A stretch of 64,000 nt of DNA from Oscillibacter sp. (GTDB lineage: Bacteria > Bacillota > Clostridia > Oscillospirales > Oscillospiraceae). The notes beneath the pieces were generated by a model. That model searched no databases. It was not told where the DNA came from and was given only the letters and a program-made list of their open reading frames with translations. The stretch spans positions 1-64,000 of the forward strand of contig NZ_JAQUVF010000009.1 in assembly GCF_028693505.1 (NCBI RefSeq), given 5' to 3'. Positions 8,295 through 18,210 of the stretch are shown piece after piece (within the stretch, counting starts at the first letter, position 1; every line of letters begins with the position of its first letter). Made by a program: the position numbers and the translations under genes.

Positions 8295-11200
8295 TCAATC
8301 GCCCTCCTTTTCCAGCATGGCCCAAAAATCCTCCGCCTTCACCGGCAGAATGTAATGCAGATGGTCCCCGTCCCGGCCATCCTGAAAATGGCAGGCATCC
8401 GCCCAGTCGCAGTACTGGCAGAAGCTATCGTCCGAACTGTGGCAGCAGGGGTCCGCGTCGATGTTGCCCTGGCGGACCTCCCGGGAAATCTCATGCAACA
8501 GTTCGTCCACATACCGCCCCAGCTTCCCCAGCTGCGCCGCCGAGGCAATGCTGCCGGAAAGATCGCCATCCCGGTTTACCCGAAGCGGCAGGTAGTGGGG
8601 CTTTCGCAGGGACTCGTGCTCCATGGCCTCCAGCACCGCAGGCTCCGCAAGCAGCAATCCGCTGCGGCGCAGCTGCTTCTCCCGTTCGCTTTCCAGCCTT
8701 TCCGGGGAAATGTTTCGCTCCGCCGTCAAAATTTCGTCCCGGGCAGGCAGATACAAAACGCCCGCCGGTTCCACGTCCCTCTGGAAATAGGCCCCGCCCT
8801 CTTTTTGCAGGGTGAAGAGGTAGAGCAGCATCTGGATATCCAGTCCCATCTTCACCGCTGAGAGATCGAAGGCCTTCCGCCCGGACTTATAGTCCACCAC
8901 CCGGAGATACAGCTTCTCGTCCTTCACCCAGCCGTCCACCCGGTCCACCTTGCCGCCAATGCGCAGCTCCCCGTCCGGCTCCGAGATCACCACCCCCGGA
9001 AGCGCGCCGTGGTCCCCGAAGGACAGCTCGAATTCCAGTGGGATGAAGTCCGAGCAGCGCAGCTCCTCCGCCACCTGATCCACCACGGCGTAGGCCGTGT
9101 TCCGCAAGCGGGCGAAGAGATAGCGGAAGCGGGCGTTCCGGTCCTGAAAGTTGTGCAGCTCCAGTTGGGCGTATTGCTCAATATACTTCCGCACCAGCGC
9201 GTGGAGCGCATCCTCCTCCACCGCCGCAAAGCCGCCTCGGCTGAGCACCTCCCGGGTGACGTTTTCCAACAGGTAGTGCAGAAAGGTCCCGATCTGGGGC
9301 GCGTCAAAGGCCGCCGGCGCACGGGGCTTGGCCCGCAGACCGTATTCCATGAAGTAGGCGAAGTGGCAGCTGCGCAGCCGCTCCAGCCGGGAGGCGGACA
9401 TGGAGATGCGCTCGCCGTACAGCGTCCGCACCGCCGCCCGGGAGAGTGCGCCGCGCCTCAGCGACGCCGCCTGTTCCATCCGGGCGAGGGCATCCTGAAA
9501 TTCCGGACGCTTGCTGAAAAAGCGCCGCAAATCCCCCTTTTCCGTCTGCCCCGCCATCTCCAGCGCAGGCAAAACCGCTGTTAAGCGATATTCCTTGTCA
9601 TTTCCCTCTTTTTCGACTTTCAGTGCCGGAAACAGCGTCCGCAGCCGGTCCACCACAAAGGCGGGCCGCAGCTCTGCCCCGGAAACGTCGCTGACCGGAT
9701 AGCTGACGGTCAGTGCGCAAACCGGCTGCGCCAGCGCGGCATAGAGATTTTGCAGCTCGATGCTCATGCGCTCCATACCCGTGGGCGCCAGTTCGATCCC
9801 CCGCTGGCTGAGAGCATCCCGGTCGTCATCGTTCAAAATGCCGCCGCTTTGCCCCGGGTCCGGCAGCACGTGGTCGTTGGTCCCCAGCAAAAAGAGCACC
9901 TTGGCCGTGTGCCGGTCATTGCGGGTGATCTCGCTGACGGAGACCTGATCCAGCGACACGGGAATGGTGCCCACGCTGTACTGCGTCAGCACCTGCCGGA
10001 AAAGGCGGAAAAATTTGTCCAGCCCCATGGGCTCCTCACCCAAAATCTCCACGAACTGGTCCAGCACCCCGCAGAGGATGTCCCACAGCTGGGCCGTCTC
10101 CTCCGCGTCCTGCGCTCTGCCCGAGCGTGCCTGCGCCTGGCGCTGCTGTTCCAAGGTGTCCTGCAAGCGCAGCTCTTCCATAAAGCTGTAAAGTGAATCC
10201 ACTTTCTCGCCCGCTGTTTTTCCGGATTTCAGCCCGTCTGACAGGCGGAAAAGAGGCCCGCGCACCCGCTGGCGCAAACCGTTGACCCGCGCCAGCAGCG
10301 CCGTCCGCTCCTGCGTCCACGGTGCGCCGTAGCCGTCGGGATTCTCCGTCCAATCCACGTCCCGCAGCCACATGCCGCCGTGGATTTCCCACTTGAGCGC
10401 GTAGTTTTCCAGCAGGTCGCATTCCTCCGCCGTCACGCCCGCAAGGCCGGTTTTCAGCCACCGGAACATCTCGTCATACTCGTATCCGTTTGCGATGGCG
10501 GAGAGGACGCCCACAAGCAGGCTGATAACCGGCTTTTCCAGAATGTCGCTGCGGCGGCTGAGGTAGGCGGGGATGCCATAGCGCTCAAACACCGTCTCGA
10601 TGACGCCGGCATAGTCTCCCATGTTCCGGGCCGCCACGGTGATGTCCCGACAGCGGTACTTGCCGCCCGCCAGCAGCCGCCGGATATCCGCGGCGGTCTG
10701 CTCCACTTCGGAAAAGACCGAGTCCGCCTCCCGGATGCAGATGTTGCTGCACGGCCCGGAAAACGGCTCGTTTCCCCCGAAGAACTGCCGCTCCAGATGG
10801 CCCAGTGCCGAGGGGTCCTCCCCCCGCAGCGTCTTTGTCTCAACGGCGCAGCCCGCCTGCTCCGCCAAACGGCGGAGCCTTCCCAGGGTGCGGAGGGAGG
10901 GCTCGAAAGTCTCTTCCCGGCTGTCCTCCTCCCCCAGCAGCGTCACCGTGACGGATCTCGCCTGCCGCAGTAAAATTTCCAGCACGCGCCGCTCCTGCGC
11001 GTTGAAATACGTAAACCCATCAATGAAAACGTCCTTGCCCACCACGTAGCCGGAGTCCTCCAGATGGTCGCACAGGCGGGTCATCCGGTCCCGGGCGTCC
11101 AACCCGGGCCGCTTTAAGCGGGCTTCGTAGGCCCCGTACAAAAGGCTGAGGTCCCGGAGCTTTTCGTGGGTCGACCCTTCGATCTCTTCCGCCTTCTCGT

Positions 11201-11606
11201 AGAGAATTTCCGGTGTGACCTCGTAACAGCGCAGCTCATCAAAAAGGTCCAGCAGCTGCTGCAAAAAGGCGGATTTCTGAGAGGGGCGGCGATACACGCT
11301 CAGCTCCGGCGCCACTTCCCCCAGCGCTTTTTGCAGTGTCAGCAGCTTTCCGCCCGCGTCCAGCGCCACCTGTGAGATGCCTCCGGTGAGCGTGAGCACC
11401 CGGTCGCACAGGCGGCGAAAGCTCAGCACCTCCGCATGGCGGCTGACTGTCGGGCCGCAGGCCCTGCAAAGATCCACCTCCGCCTGGTGGGAGGCGTGCT
11501 CCGGCACCAGCAATATCTGCTGGCCCCGATCTCCCAGCGCGGCGATTTGCCGCAGCACCGTGTCCGATTTTCCCGTTTTGGCCCGTCCCATCAAGACCGT
11601 CAGCAT
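8295..11606 (-). CDS. addB: Helicase-exonuclease AddAB subunit AddB
   Basis: N-terminal GRAKTGKSDTVL, C-terminal VVDYKSGRKAFDL nuclease motif, and Fe-S type cysteines (CxxCDWADAC); 1 bp from addA. Confidence 0.95.
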   Translation of the reverse strand: MLTVLMGRAKTGKSDTVLRQIAALGDRGQQILLVPEHASHQAEVDLCRACGPTVSRHAEVLSFRRLCDRVLTLTGGISQVALDAGGKLLTLQKALGEVAPELSVYRRPSQKSAFLQQLLDLFDELRCYEVTPEILYEKAEEIEGSTHEKLRDLSLLYGAYEARLKRPGLDARDRMTRLCDHLEDSGYVVGKDVFIDGFTYFNAQERRVLEILLRQARSVTVTLLGEEDSREETFEPSLRTLGRLRRLAEQAGCAVETKTLRGEDPSALGHLERQFFGGNEPFSGPCSNICIREADSVFSEVEQTAADIRRLLAGGKYRCRDITVAARNMGDYAGVIETVFERYGIPAYLSRRSDILEKPVISLLVGVLSAIANGYEYDEMFRWLKTGLAGVTAEECDLLENYALKWEIHGGMWLRDVDWTENPDGYGAPWTQERTALLARVNGLRQRVRGPLFRLSDGLKSGKTAGEKVDSLYSFMEELRLQDTLEQQRQAQARSGRAQDAEETAQLWDILCGVLDQFVEILGEEPMGLDKFFRLFRQVLTQYSVGTIPVSLDQVSVSEITRNDRHTAKVLFLLGTNDHVLPDPGQSGGILNDDDRDALSQRGIELAPTGMERMSIELQNLYAALAQPVCALTVSYPVSDVSGAELRPAFVVDRLRTLFPALKVEKEGNDKEYRLTAVLPALEMAGQTEKGDLRRFFSKRPEFQDALARMEQAASLRRGALSRAAVRTLYGERISMSASRLERLRSCHFAYFMEYGLRAKPRAPAAFDAPQIGTFLHYLLENVTREVLSRGGFAAVEEDALHALVRKYIEQYAQLELHNFQDRNARFRYLFARLRNTAYAVVDQVAEELRCSDFIPLEFELSFGDHGALPGVVISEPDGELRIGGKVDRVDGWVKDEKLYLRVVDYKSGRKAFDLSAVKMGLDIQMLLYLFTLQKEGGAYFQRDVEPAGVLYLPARDEILTAERNISPERLESEREKQLRRSGLLLAEPAVLEAMEHESLRKPHYLPLRVNRDGDLSGSIASAAQLGKLGRYVDELLHEISREVRQGNIDADPCCHSSDDSFCQYCDWADACHFQDGRDGDHLHYILPVKAEDFWAMLEKEGD

Positions 11607-11670
11607 ACGCGTCCCTCCGCCGTCCGTTTTCGGTTATGATACCACATTTCCCCCGCCGTGAACAGCCCCG

Positions 11671-11699
11671 TTGCCTTTTGAGACCGGCTGTGTTATCCT
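11671..11699 (+). promoter_or_regulatory. Putative sigma-A promoter for the DUF1643 gene
   Basis: TTGCCT-17 bp-TATCCT upstream of ATG 11726 with GGAGG. Confidence 0.5.
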
Positions 11700-11725
11700 G
11701 TAAAAAAACTTTGGAGGACCGTACC

Positions 11726-12340
11726 ATGCACATTCCCCAGGGAACCACCGCAACACTTGCGCTGGAGCCTTTCTCCCCCGCGCTGGAGACCGCTCTTCGC
11801 CCCTGTCCCGCTTACGACGCAGACCGCTGGCTCTACGTGCCAAACACTTATTCGGAATACCGGTACATTCTGGGCACCCGGGGAACGCATCCCCTCATCT
11901 GCATCGGCATCAACCCCTCCACCGCCGCCCCGGATGCGCTGGACCCCACCTTGCAGTCTGTGGAGCGGATCGCCCGCGCCAACGGCTACGACAGCTTTCT
12001 CATGTTCAACGTCTACGCTCAGCGGGCCACCCGTCCGGATGACATGGAGACAGTGTGCAACGCCGCGCTCCACGATGAAAATCGGAAGGCCTTCCGGTAT
12101 CTGCTCTCCCTCTCAGCCCAGCCCGCCGTCTGGGCGGCTTGGGGCAACATTATCGAAAAGCGAAGCTATCTGACGGATTGTATGCGGGACTTCGCCGCAG
12201 ACGGAGAGTCTGTAAATGCAAAATGGTTTACAGCAGGTCCCCTGCTGAAATCTGGGAATCCCCACCACCCCCTGTACCTCAGGCGGGACACCCAGCTGTT
12301 GGAGTTTGACATTGGGGCTTATCTTTCCGCGAAAAAATAA
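11726..12340 (+). CDS. DUF1643 domain-containing protein
   Basis: CIGINPSTAAPDALDPTLQSVERIARANGYDSFLMFNVYAQRATRPDDM; RBS TTGGAGGACC before ATG 11726. Confidence 0.88.
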   Translation: MHIPQGTTATLALEPFSPALETALRPCPAYDADRWLYVPNTYSEYRYILGTRGTHPLICIGINPSTAAPDALDPTLQSVERIARANGYDSFLMFNVYAQRATRPDDMETVCNAALHDENRKAFRYLLSLSAQPAVWAAWGNIIEKRSYLTDCMRDFAADGESVNAKWFTAGPLLKSGNPHHPLYLRRDTQLLEFDIGAYLSAKK

Positions 12341-12380
12341 AGGAACTGGAAGAACCAGCTTCCACATCCATCAATAGGAA

Positions 12381-12412
12381 AAGCCCGGCTTACAGCCGGG
12401 CTTTTTGCGTGC
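12381..12412. terminator. Bidirectional terminator hairpin
   Basis: AAAAGCCCGGCTtacAGCCGGGCTTTTT. Confidence 0.8.
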
Positions 12413-12424
12413 AGGCGGTATTTT

Positions 12425-12718
12425 CTAGTATCCCAGCCAGAGCTTCACCGTCAAAACGGCGCAGGCGACCAGCAAAATGGTCAGCGCCCCCTGCCCCCAC
12501 AAAAGGCTGTATGTGACCGGCTTGGAGGAATCCCCCGAGAGCGAGAGCATGGAGCAAAACACATAGACCGCCAGAAGGCCGAAGGCGATGGCGAGGATGC
12601 CCGCCGCCGTATCCCATGCCAGCGCAGACGCCGCAAGATACAGCAAAAATCCGACGCCGGAAACCACCGCCCCCAGCCGCATCTGCCCCATGGTGCGCAG
12701 CCAAAATCCCTTTTTCAT
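12425..12718 (-). CDS. Small multi-TM membrane protein, uncharacterised
   Basis: 97 aa with three hydrophobic stretches; RBS AGGAGAACGTGT before ATG. Confidence 0.65.
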   Translation of the reverse strand: MKKGFWLRTMGQMRLGAVVSGVGFLLYLAASALAWDTAAGILAIAFGLLAVYVFCSMLSLSGDSSKPVTYSLLWGQGALTILLVACAVLTVKLWLGY

Positions 12719-12731
12719 ACACGTTCTCCTT

Positions 12732-14099
12732 TTAGTATCCGTTCACGATGGCGCCCAGCACCCGGCCTGCCACGGTACCCGCCACGGAGCTTCCGCCGCC
12801 GCCGTTTTCCACCATCACCACGAAGGCGTAGGGCGCATCCTCATTGCGCAAAAAGCCCGCAAACCAGGCGTGGGGCGTCTTTCCATCCCCCACCTCGGCG
12901 GTTCCGGACTTGGCGCACAGGTCCATATTGGGAAAGCGGTCGCTTCCGTAGGTTTTTTTCACGGTTTCGGCCATCATGTCCGCCATTTTTTTCGCGGTAG
13001 CTCCGGAGATCAGCGTCTCCGTCTTGCGCGTGATATGGGGAAGCGACGGGATGCCCAGCGCGCTGACGCTTTTTTCAATGAGGTACGGCTCCGCCGCCTT
13101 GCCGCCGTTTGCGATGGCCCCCATATAGCACAGCAGCGCGCAGGGATTCACCTGATCCTTGTACTGGCCCACACCGGCCCAGCCCAGCTCTCCGTCGGTG
13201 ATGCCATCCCAAGAAAAGGTGCCCTTCGCCGTGGGCAGTCCGCTGACGGAGTAGCTCCGGGTAAGCCCCGCCTTTTCCGTGTAGGCCTTCAGCGTGTCCG
13301 CGCCCAGCTCCTGGGCAATTTCGGCAAACGCCACGTTGCAGGAGTTCGCCAGCGCGTCCCCAATGTGCTGCTCACCGTGGACACCGGAGCAGACGATGGT
13401 CTCCTCCCCGATCTGGACGCTGCCGGTGCATTCCCAGGTGCGCTCCTCCAAATCCGGAATTTTCTCCAGCGCCGCTGCCAGCGTCACCGTTTTATAGACG
13501 GAGCCGGGGGTGAAGGTGGAGGAGAGAAAGCGGTTCAGATACGCGCCCTTATAGCGCTCGTTGGTCTCAATATCTCCCGGCACGTTCAGCGGATCGTAGC
13601 TGGGGGCGGACACCATGCACAAAATCTCTCCGGTTTTATAGTTGTACACCGCCACAGTGCCCGCATGGCCATTTAAGGCCCGATAGGCCTCGTAGTGATA
13701 CCGGGCGTCCACGGTGAGATACAGCTCCGCGCCCTGATCGGCGCCGAAGGCGCCGTTGAGCAGATTGTACCCCGTGAGCTTATCGGCAAAGGCATTCAAG
13801 GCGCCGGTGCCGATGCTGCCCTGCAAATCACCCACGGCATGGAGCGTGGCCTTGCGCACTGTCTCATTGTCGTAATAGGTCCGTTTGCCGTCCTTGACGG
13901 TGGAGAGGACGTCTCCGTCCCGGTCCAGCACCGTGCCAACCGCCAGCTGCCCGGCGGAGTTATACAGGTGGCGGTTGAAAGCCGAGGACGCCCAGCTGCC
14001 TCCGTGGAGCAAATACTTGCCGAGAAAGACGCCAAGCCCCACCGCCAGCACCAGCGCCAGAATGCGGCAGACCACCGCTCTTTGCTCAATTCTTTTCAT
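12732..14099 (-). CDS. Penicillin-binding transpeptidase (class B, PbpA/PBP2-like)
   Basis: STFTPGSVYKTVTLAAAL (SxxK), ANSCNVAFAEIAQELG (SxN), KSGTAEVGDGKTPHAWFAGF (KSGT). Start MKRIEQ; overlaps the 3' end of the SEDS gene. Confidence 0.92.
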   Translation of the reverse strand: MKRIEQRAVVCRILALVLAVGLGVFLGKYLLHGGSWASSAFNRHLYNSAGQLAVGTVLDRDGDVLSTVKDGKRTYYDNETVRKATLHAVGDLQGSIGTGALNAFADKLTGYNLLNGAFGADQGAELYLTVDARYHYEAYRALNGHAGTVAVYNYKTGEILCMVSAPSYDPLNVPGDIETNERYKGAYLNRFLSSTFTPGSVYKTVTLAAALEKIPDLEERTWECTGSVQIGEETIVCSGVHGEQHIGDALANSCNVAFAEIAQELGADTLKAYTEKAGLTRSYSVSGLPTAKGTFSWDGITDGELGWAGVGQYKDQVNPCALLCYMGAIANGGKAAEPYLIEKSVSALGIPSLPHITRKTETLISGATAKKMADMMAETVKKTYGSDRFPNMDLCAKSGTAEVGDGKTPHAWFAGFLRNEDAPYAFVVMVENGGGGSSVAGTVAGRVLGAIVNGY

Positions 14100-15903
14100 T
14101 TGCCGCCTCCCCGGTTCCAAAGGGGTCTCCCACCGTATCCACTCGCTTCCGGGCCTCCTCCGTCAAACGCTTTTGCCCTCGCCGCCGAATGGCAAAGCTG
14201 GCGTTTTCCCGAGTGTCGGTGGCCTTCAGAAAGGCCAGCAGACCCCACGCGGACATCATGGCGGAGCCGCCGTTGGAGACGAAGGGGAAGGTGACGCCGG
14301 TGAGAGGCAGCAGGTCCACGGAGCCAAACACGTTTAAGCAGGTCTGGAACACCAGTAAGGACCCCGCCGCGCAGGCGGCGATGGTATAAAAACTGGAGCG
14401 TCCCACCCGGACAGCCCGGGCAGCGAAGAAGGCCAGCACGATGATGGACGCCGCCGCCAGCAGCGCAATGAGCAATCCCCATTCCTCGCACAGCATCCCG
14501 AACACCAGATCGGTGTCCGCCGCGGCGATCTTATGGAGCCAGCCGTTGCCGCTCCCCATGCCCAAAAGGCCGCCGGAGGCCGCCGCAGACATGGTCCGCG
14601 TCTGCTGATAGCCGGTGGTGGACGCGGCCTCCCACGCATGGCCCCAAGAGGCGAAGCGATTGAGGATGTAAGGCTTGAACTTTAAAATGATGCCCGCGCC
14701 AAACACCGCCGCGCCGCAGATGAGGGAGAGCGTCGCCCAATCGCCGGAGCGAAGATAGGCGATGACAAGAAACGTCACGAAAAAGATGGCCGCCGTGCCG
14801 AAATCGCTCATGAGGCCCAAAAGGCCGATGCAAACGCCGGTCAGCACGATGAACAGCGTCAGGTTTCGCCGGTGGAACAGCCGCTCCAGCGTGGCGGAGC
14901 CGGCAAAAATATAGCAGATCTTGGCAATTTCAGAGGGCTGAAAGGAAAGTCCGCCCAGAGAGATCCAGTTCACGGCGCCATACTTGGCGTGGCCCAGGAC
15001 CAGCGTGATCCCCAAAAGGCCGATGGCCCCGGCCGCCATGAGCCAGCGGTTTTTCTGCACCCGGCTCAAATCCCGCAGAAACAGCCCCAACACCAAAAAG
15101 AGGATCAAACCCAGAAAAATGGCAAGCAGCTGTTTAAAAAGGCTTTCCGGCGCACTGGAAGCCGTCACCGAAAGGGAGAGCGTGGAGAGGAAGAAGGCGA
15201 TGGTCTCCAGCTCAAAGCCCACGCAGCGGCTGCACCGCAGCACCGCATAGTAAGCCCACATGACCGCGCTCAAGCTGAAAAACGCCAGCGGCACCGCCGC
15301 CGTGGACCTTTCCCCCATGGACACGATCAGCTGCAAACAGGTCAGCACCTGAAACAGCGTCAGCCACAAAAAGGACGGCCAGATCGATGCAGGACGCTCC
15401 GAGCGCCGCTTTTCCTCCAGCTCCTCCCGCTCCGCCACGGTCTGGGGCAGAAACACCAGCGGCACGCCGCCCAGCGCAATGGTATCCCCCAGCTTCACGG
15501 GAACCGACGTGGCAACCGGCTCTCCGTTCACGGCGGTGCCGCCCTTGGAGCCCAGATCATAGAGCGTCCAGTTTTCATTCTCTCCCCTGCACAGCGCCGC
15601 GTGCTGGCGGGAAATGCTGGGATAGTTCAAATAGACGTCGGCGTTCTTTCCCCGGCCGATGATGTTTTCCCAGTGGGTCAGCTGGAGGGGCGTGCCGTTG
15701 GGCAGGCTCAGCTGCCCCCAAATCTCCGGCGTGTGCGGAATCCGCAGCAGCGACCGCACCGCCCGGAACAGGATCAAAACCGCCAGCACCGGAAAGAGAA
15801 AGCGGACGAATGCCATATACCACTCTCCGATCAGCGGATAGGCCGTCAGCAGGGCGGAAATACGATCCAGCAAGGCTTGCAGCGGCGCCATCAATGCTTC
15901 CAT
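14086..15903 (-). CDS. FHA domain fused to a FtsW/RodA/SpoVE (SEDS) family protein
   Basis: N-terminal FHA (NIIGRGKNADVYLNYPSISRQHAAL...DLGSKGGTAVNG), then a multi-TM SEDS core (SLGGLSFQPSEIAKICYIF, LVFGMLCEEWGLL, TGVTFPFVSNGGSAMMSAWGLLAFL). RBS GAAAGGGGGC before ATG 15903. Confidence 0.92.
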   Translation of the reverse strand: MEALMAPLQALLDRISALLTAYPLIGEWYMAFVRFLFPVLAVLILFRAVRSLLRIPHTPEIWGQLSLPNGTPLQLTHWENIIGRGKNADVYLNYPSISRQHAALCRGENENWTLYDLGSKGGTAVNGEPVATSVPVKLGDTIALGGVPLVFLPQTVAEREELEEKRRSERPASIWPSFLWLTLFQVLTCLQLIVSMGERSTAAVPLAFFSLSAVMWAYYAVLRCSRCVGFELETIAFFLSTLSLSVTASSAPESLFKQLLAIFLGLILFLVLGLFLRDLSRVQKNRWLMAAGAIGLLGITLVLGHAKYGAVNWISLGGLSFQPSEIAKICYIFAGSATLERLFHRRNLTLFIVLTGVCIGLLGLMSDFGTAAIFFVTFLVIAYLRSGDWATLSLICGAAVFGAGIILKFKPYILNRFASWGHAWEAASTTGYQQTRTMSAAASGGLLGMGSGNGWLHKIAAADTDLVFGMLCEEWGLLIALLAAASIIVLAFFAARAVRVGRSSFYTIAACAAGSLLVFQTCLNVFGSVDLLPLTGVTFPFVSNGGSAMMSAWGLLAFLKATDTRENASFAIRRRGQKRLTEEARKRVDTVGDPFGTGEAANEKN

Positions 15904-16084
15904 GGCGGTTTGCCCCCTTTCAGCATGGTCATGCAATAGAATGGCATTCAGTATACCACTTTTTTTTACCCGTGTACAGACTTGCTCCCCCGCTTTTTCG
16001 ACAGGCGGAGGCGACAAAAACCATGGTATTTCCATTTTTTTACGCCAATACAGAAAAATAGCGGCTCCACTTTGGTATTTTCTC

Positions 16085-16113
16085 TTGACCTTCTGCTAAA
16101 AATCCATTAGAAT
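16085..16113 (+). promoter_or_regulatory. Putative sigma-A promoter upstream of the radical SAM gene
   Basis: TTGACC-17 bp-TAGAAT. Confidence 0.6.
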
Positions 16114-16197
16114 ATTTTACTGTGCATGATTATGTAGCGGCATCTGCGTCCTTTTACGCAGCTGCCCCATCCACTTAACGAAAGGCCGATCGACAAC

Positions 16198-17079
16198 ATG
16201 AAACATCCCTATAAGACGCGGGAAGGCGGTGCAACGGTAACGGTTTTCGTTCCCTACGACTGTAAAAACCATTGCCCCTTCTGCATCAATAAAGGTGAAT
16301 ATGCGGACCTGACTGGTTTTTCCGCAGATAAGATTTGCCAAAGCATCCGCCGGATGGATGCCATTACTCCCGCCTGCGATTTCGTTTTCACCGGTGGCGA
16401 GCCGCTGTCTGATCTGGACGCGCTCCAGACCATGCTTGATGCGATTCCCACCACCCACAAGGTCTATATCAACACCACGCTTCCGGTATCCGAGCATCAG
16501 TCGGAGGCCGACATTTTGTCCTTTGCCGAGCGGAACAAGCACAAGATCACCTGCATCAACGTCTCCCGCCATATGCAAAAGTATGTTGTGGAGTCCAACG
16601 ACGATTTGCTTTGCCGTCTGCCGGTGCCCTTCCGGGTAAATTGCGTGCTGTATCAGAATTACCCCGCAGACCAGCTGGTCCCCTATCTGGACCGGTTCCA
16701 CAAAATCCCCGGCGCGTCCATTCAGTTCCGCTTCGACTATACCGCCACCACCCCCGAAAACCTCTACGATGAGGACGGGGACAAGATTCTGCGGGACCTG
16801 AAGCAAATCGCCCGCTACACCGGGCTGGACGGCTGCCGGATGCGCTGCGGCTTCCACTTTGACTATCAGGGTATGGAGCTGACCTACCACAAAACCCTGC
16901 CCTACTCCACCATTGTGGAGACAGAAAACGGCGTCACCTATGACATTCTCTACGATATTCTTATCAAGCAAAATGGCGACATCCACTCGGATTGGGACGG
17001 CACGGTGCTGGATGTGGACGCTTACGAAAAAGTCGTCTACGAGCCCTACGATCTCAAATGGCTGACCACAAAGGCTTAA
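16198..17079 (+). CDS. Radical SAM protein
   Basis: CX3CX2C cluster motif (VPYDCKNHCPFCINKGEY) followed by DFVFTGGEPLSDLDALQTML (GGE motif). Confidence 0.9.
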   Translation: MKHPYKTREGGATVTVFVPYDCKNHCPFCINKGEYADLTGFSADKICQSIRRMDAITPACDFVFTGGEPLSDLDALQTMLDAIPTTHKVYINTTLPVSEHQSEADILSFAERNKHKITCINVSRHMQKYVVESNDDLLCRLPVPFRVNCVLYQNYPADQLVPYLDRFHKIPGASIQFRFDYTATTPENLYDEDGDKILRDLKQIARYTGLDGCRMRCGFHFDYQGMELTYHKTLPYSTIVETENGVTYDILYDILIKQNGDIHSDWDGTVLDVDAYEKVVYEPYDLKWLTTKA

Positions 17080-17092
17080 ATTCATCAAAGCG

Positions 17093-17116
17093 GCGGAGCT
17101 TCCGCCGCTTTTTTTA
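17093..17116 (+). terminator. Intrinsic terminator
   Basis: AAGCGGCGGAgcTTCCGCCGCTTTTTTT. Confidence 0.75.
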
Positions 17117-17128
17117 CGGAGGAACCTT

Positions 17129-18058
17129 ATGAACGACATCAAAACCGTGGGCATCGTGGGGCTGGGCGCCCTTGGCACCATGTATGCAGCGCTCCTGACA
17201 AAAGCACTGGGCAAGGAACGCGTCCTGGTGCTGGCGGACAGCGCCCGGACCCGGCGATACCGCGAAGAAGGCGTCTGGTACAACGGCGAACGCTGTGATT
17301 TGAACTACACCGACGCCACCGCCGTGACCGCACCGGTGGATTTTCTGATGTTCACCGTCAAGTACACCGGTCTTGCGGATGCCATTGAGACCTGCCGCCA
17401 TCTGGTGGGACCTGACACCACCCTCATCTCCATTCTCAACGGCATTTCCAGCGAGGAAATGCTGATCGACGCCTTCGGCGCGGACAAGGTGGTCTGGTGC
17501 GTGGTGGGCAAGGTAGCCGCCCAGAAGGAGGGCAACCATGTGACCATGTTCCCTGTGGTCCCCCCTGCCGGCGAAATGGACCTTGGCGTTCCCGCCGGGC
17601 AGGACACGACCCATCTGCGCCGCCTCACCGCCTTTTTCGACTCCATCGGCTTTCGCTATCTCCTGCCCGAGGACATTCGGCTGAAGATGTGGAGCAAGCT
17701 TTTGTGCAACGTGGGCTGCAATCAGGCTGCCACCGTTTACCAGTGCAATTACAGCGTCTTGCAGTCCCCCGGTCCCGCCCGGGACACCATGATCGCCGCC
17801 ATGCGGGAGGTTGTCACCATTGCCAACGCCGAGGGGATTTCCCTCTCGGAGGGTGATGTGGAAGAATGGACCGCCGTGATCGACGGCGTCACCCCCACTA
17901 ACGAACCCTCCATGCGCCAGGATGGCAAGGCCCATCGCAAGAGTGAGGTGGAGCTGTTTTCCGGCACGGTGCGGCGCATCGCCGCAAAGCATCACATTCC
18001 AGTGCCGGTGAACGAGTGGCTCTATCAGCAGGTGCAGGAGCTGGAACGTTCCTACTGA
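17129..18058 (+). CDS. Ketopantoate reductase family (ApbA/PanE-like) dehydrogenase
   Basis: GIVGLGALGTMYAALLTKALG Rossmann motif; LISILNGISSEEMLIDAFGADKVVWCVV; KMWSKLLCNVGCNQAATVYQ. Confidence 0.9.
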   Translation: MNDIKTVGIVGLGALGTMYAALLTKALGKERVLVLADSARTRRYREEGVWYNGERCDLNYTDATAVTAPVDFLMFTVKYTGLADAIETCRHLVGPDTTLISILNGISSEEMLIDAFGADKVVWCVVGKVAAQKEGNHVTMFPVVPPAGEMDLGVPAGQDTTHLRRLTAFFDSIGFRYLLPEDIRLKMWSKLLCNVGCNQAATVYQCNYSVLQSPGPARDTMIAAMREVVTIANAEGISLSEGDVEEWTAVIDGVTPTNEPSMRQDGKAHRKSEVELFSGTVRRIAAKHHIPVPVNEWLYQQVQELERSY

Positions 18059-18157
18059 GTTCCAAAAAGCCCGCACCCGCCGATTTGCCTCGGACGCGCG
18101 TGGGATGCCGCATACGTGTCAAACGACTTTCCAAAAGCGCCGCAGATATAAAAAAGA

Positions 18158-18187
18158 AGCACTCCCACCGGGAGTGCTTCTTTTTTC
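18158..18187. terminator. Intrinsic terminator
   Basis: AAGAAGCACTCCCaccGGGAGTGCTTCTTTTTT. Confidence 0.8.
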
Positions 18188-18210
18188 TTTGCAGCAGCCC
18201 TGCAAGCGCT

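Noticed and set aside
4844-8815. Long plus-strand ORFs (727 and 594 aa) antisense to addA/addB
   Set aside because: Arg/His/Gln-rich translations opposite well-supported addAB; antisense artefacts.
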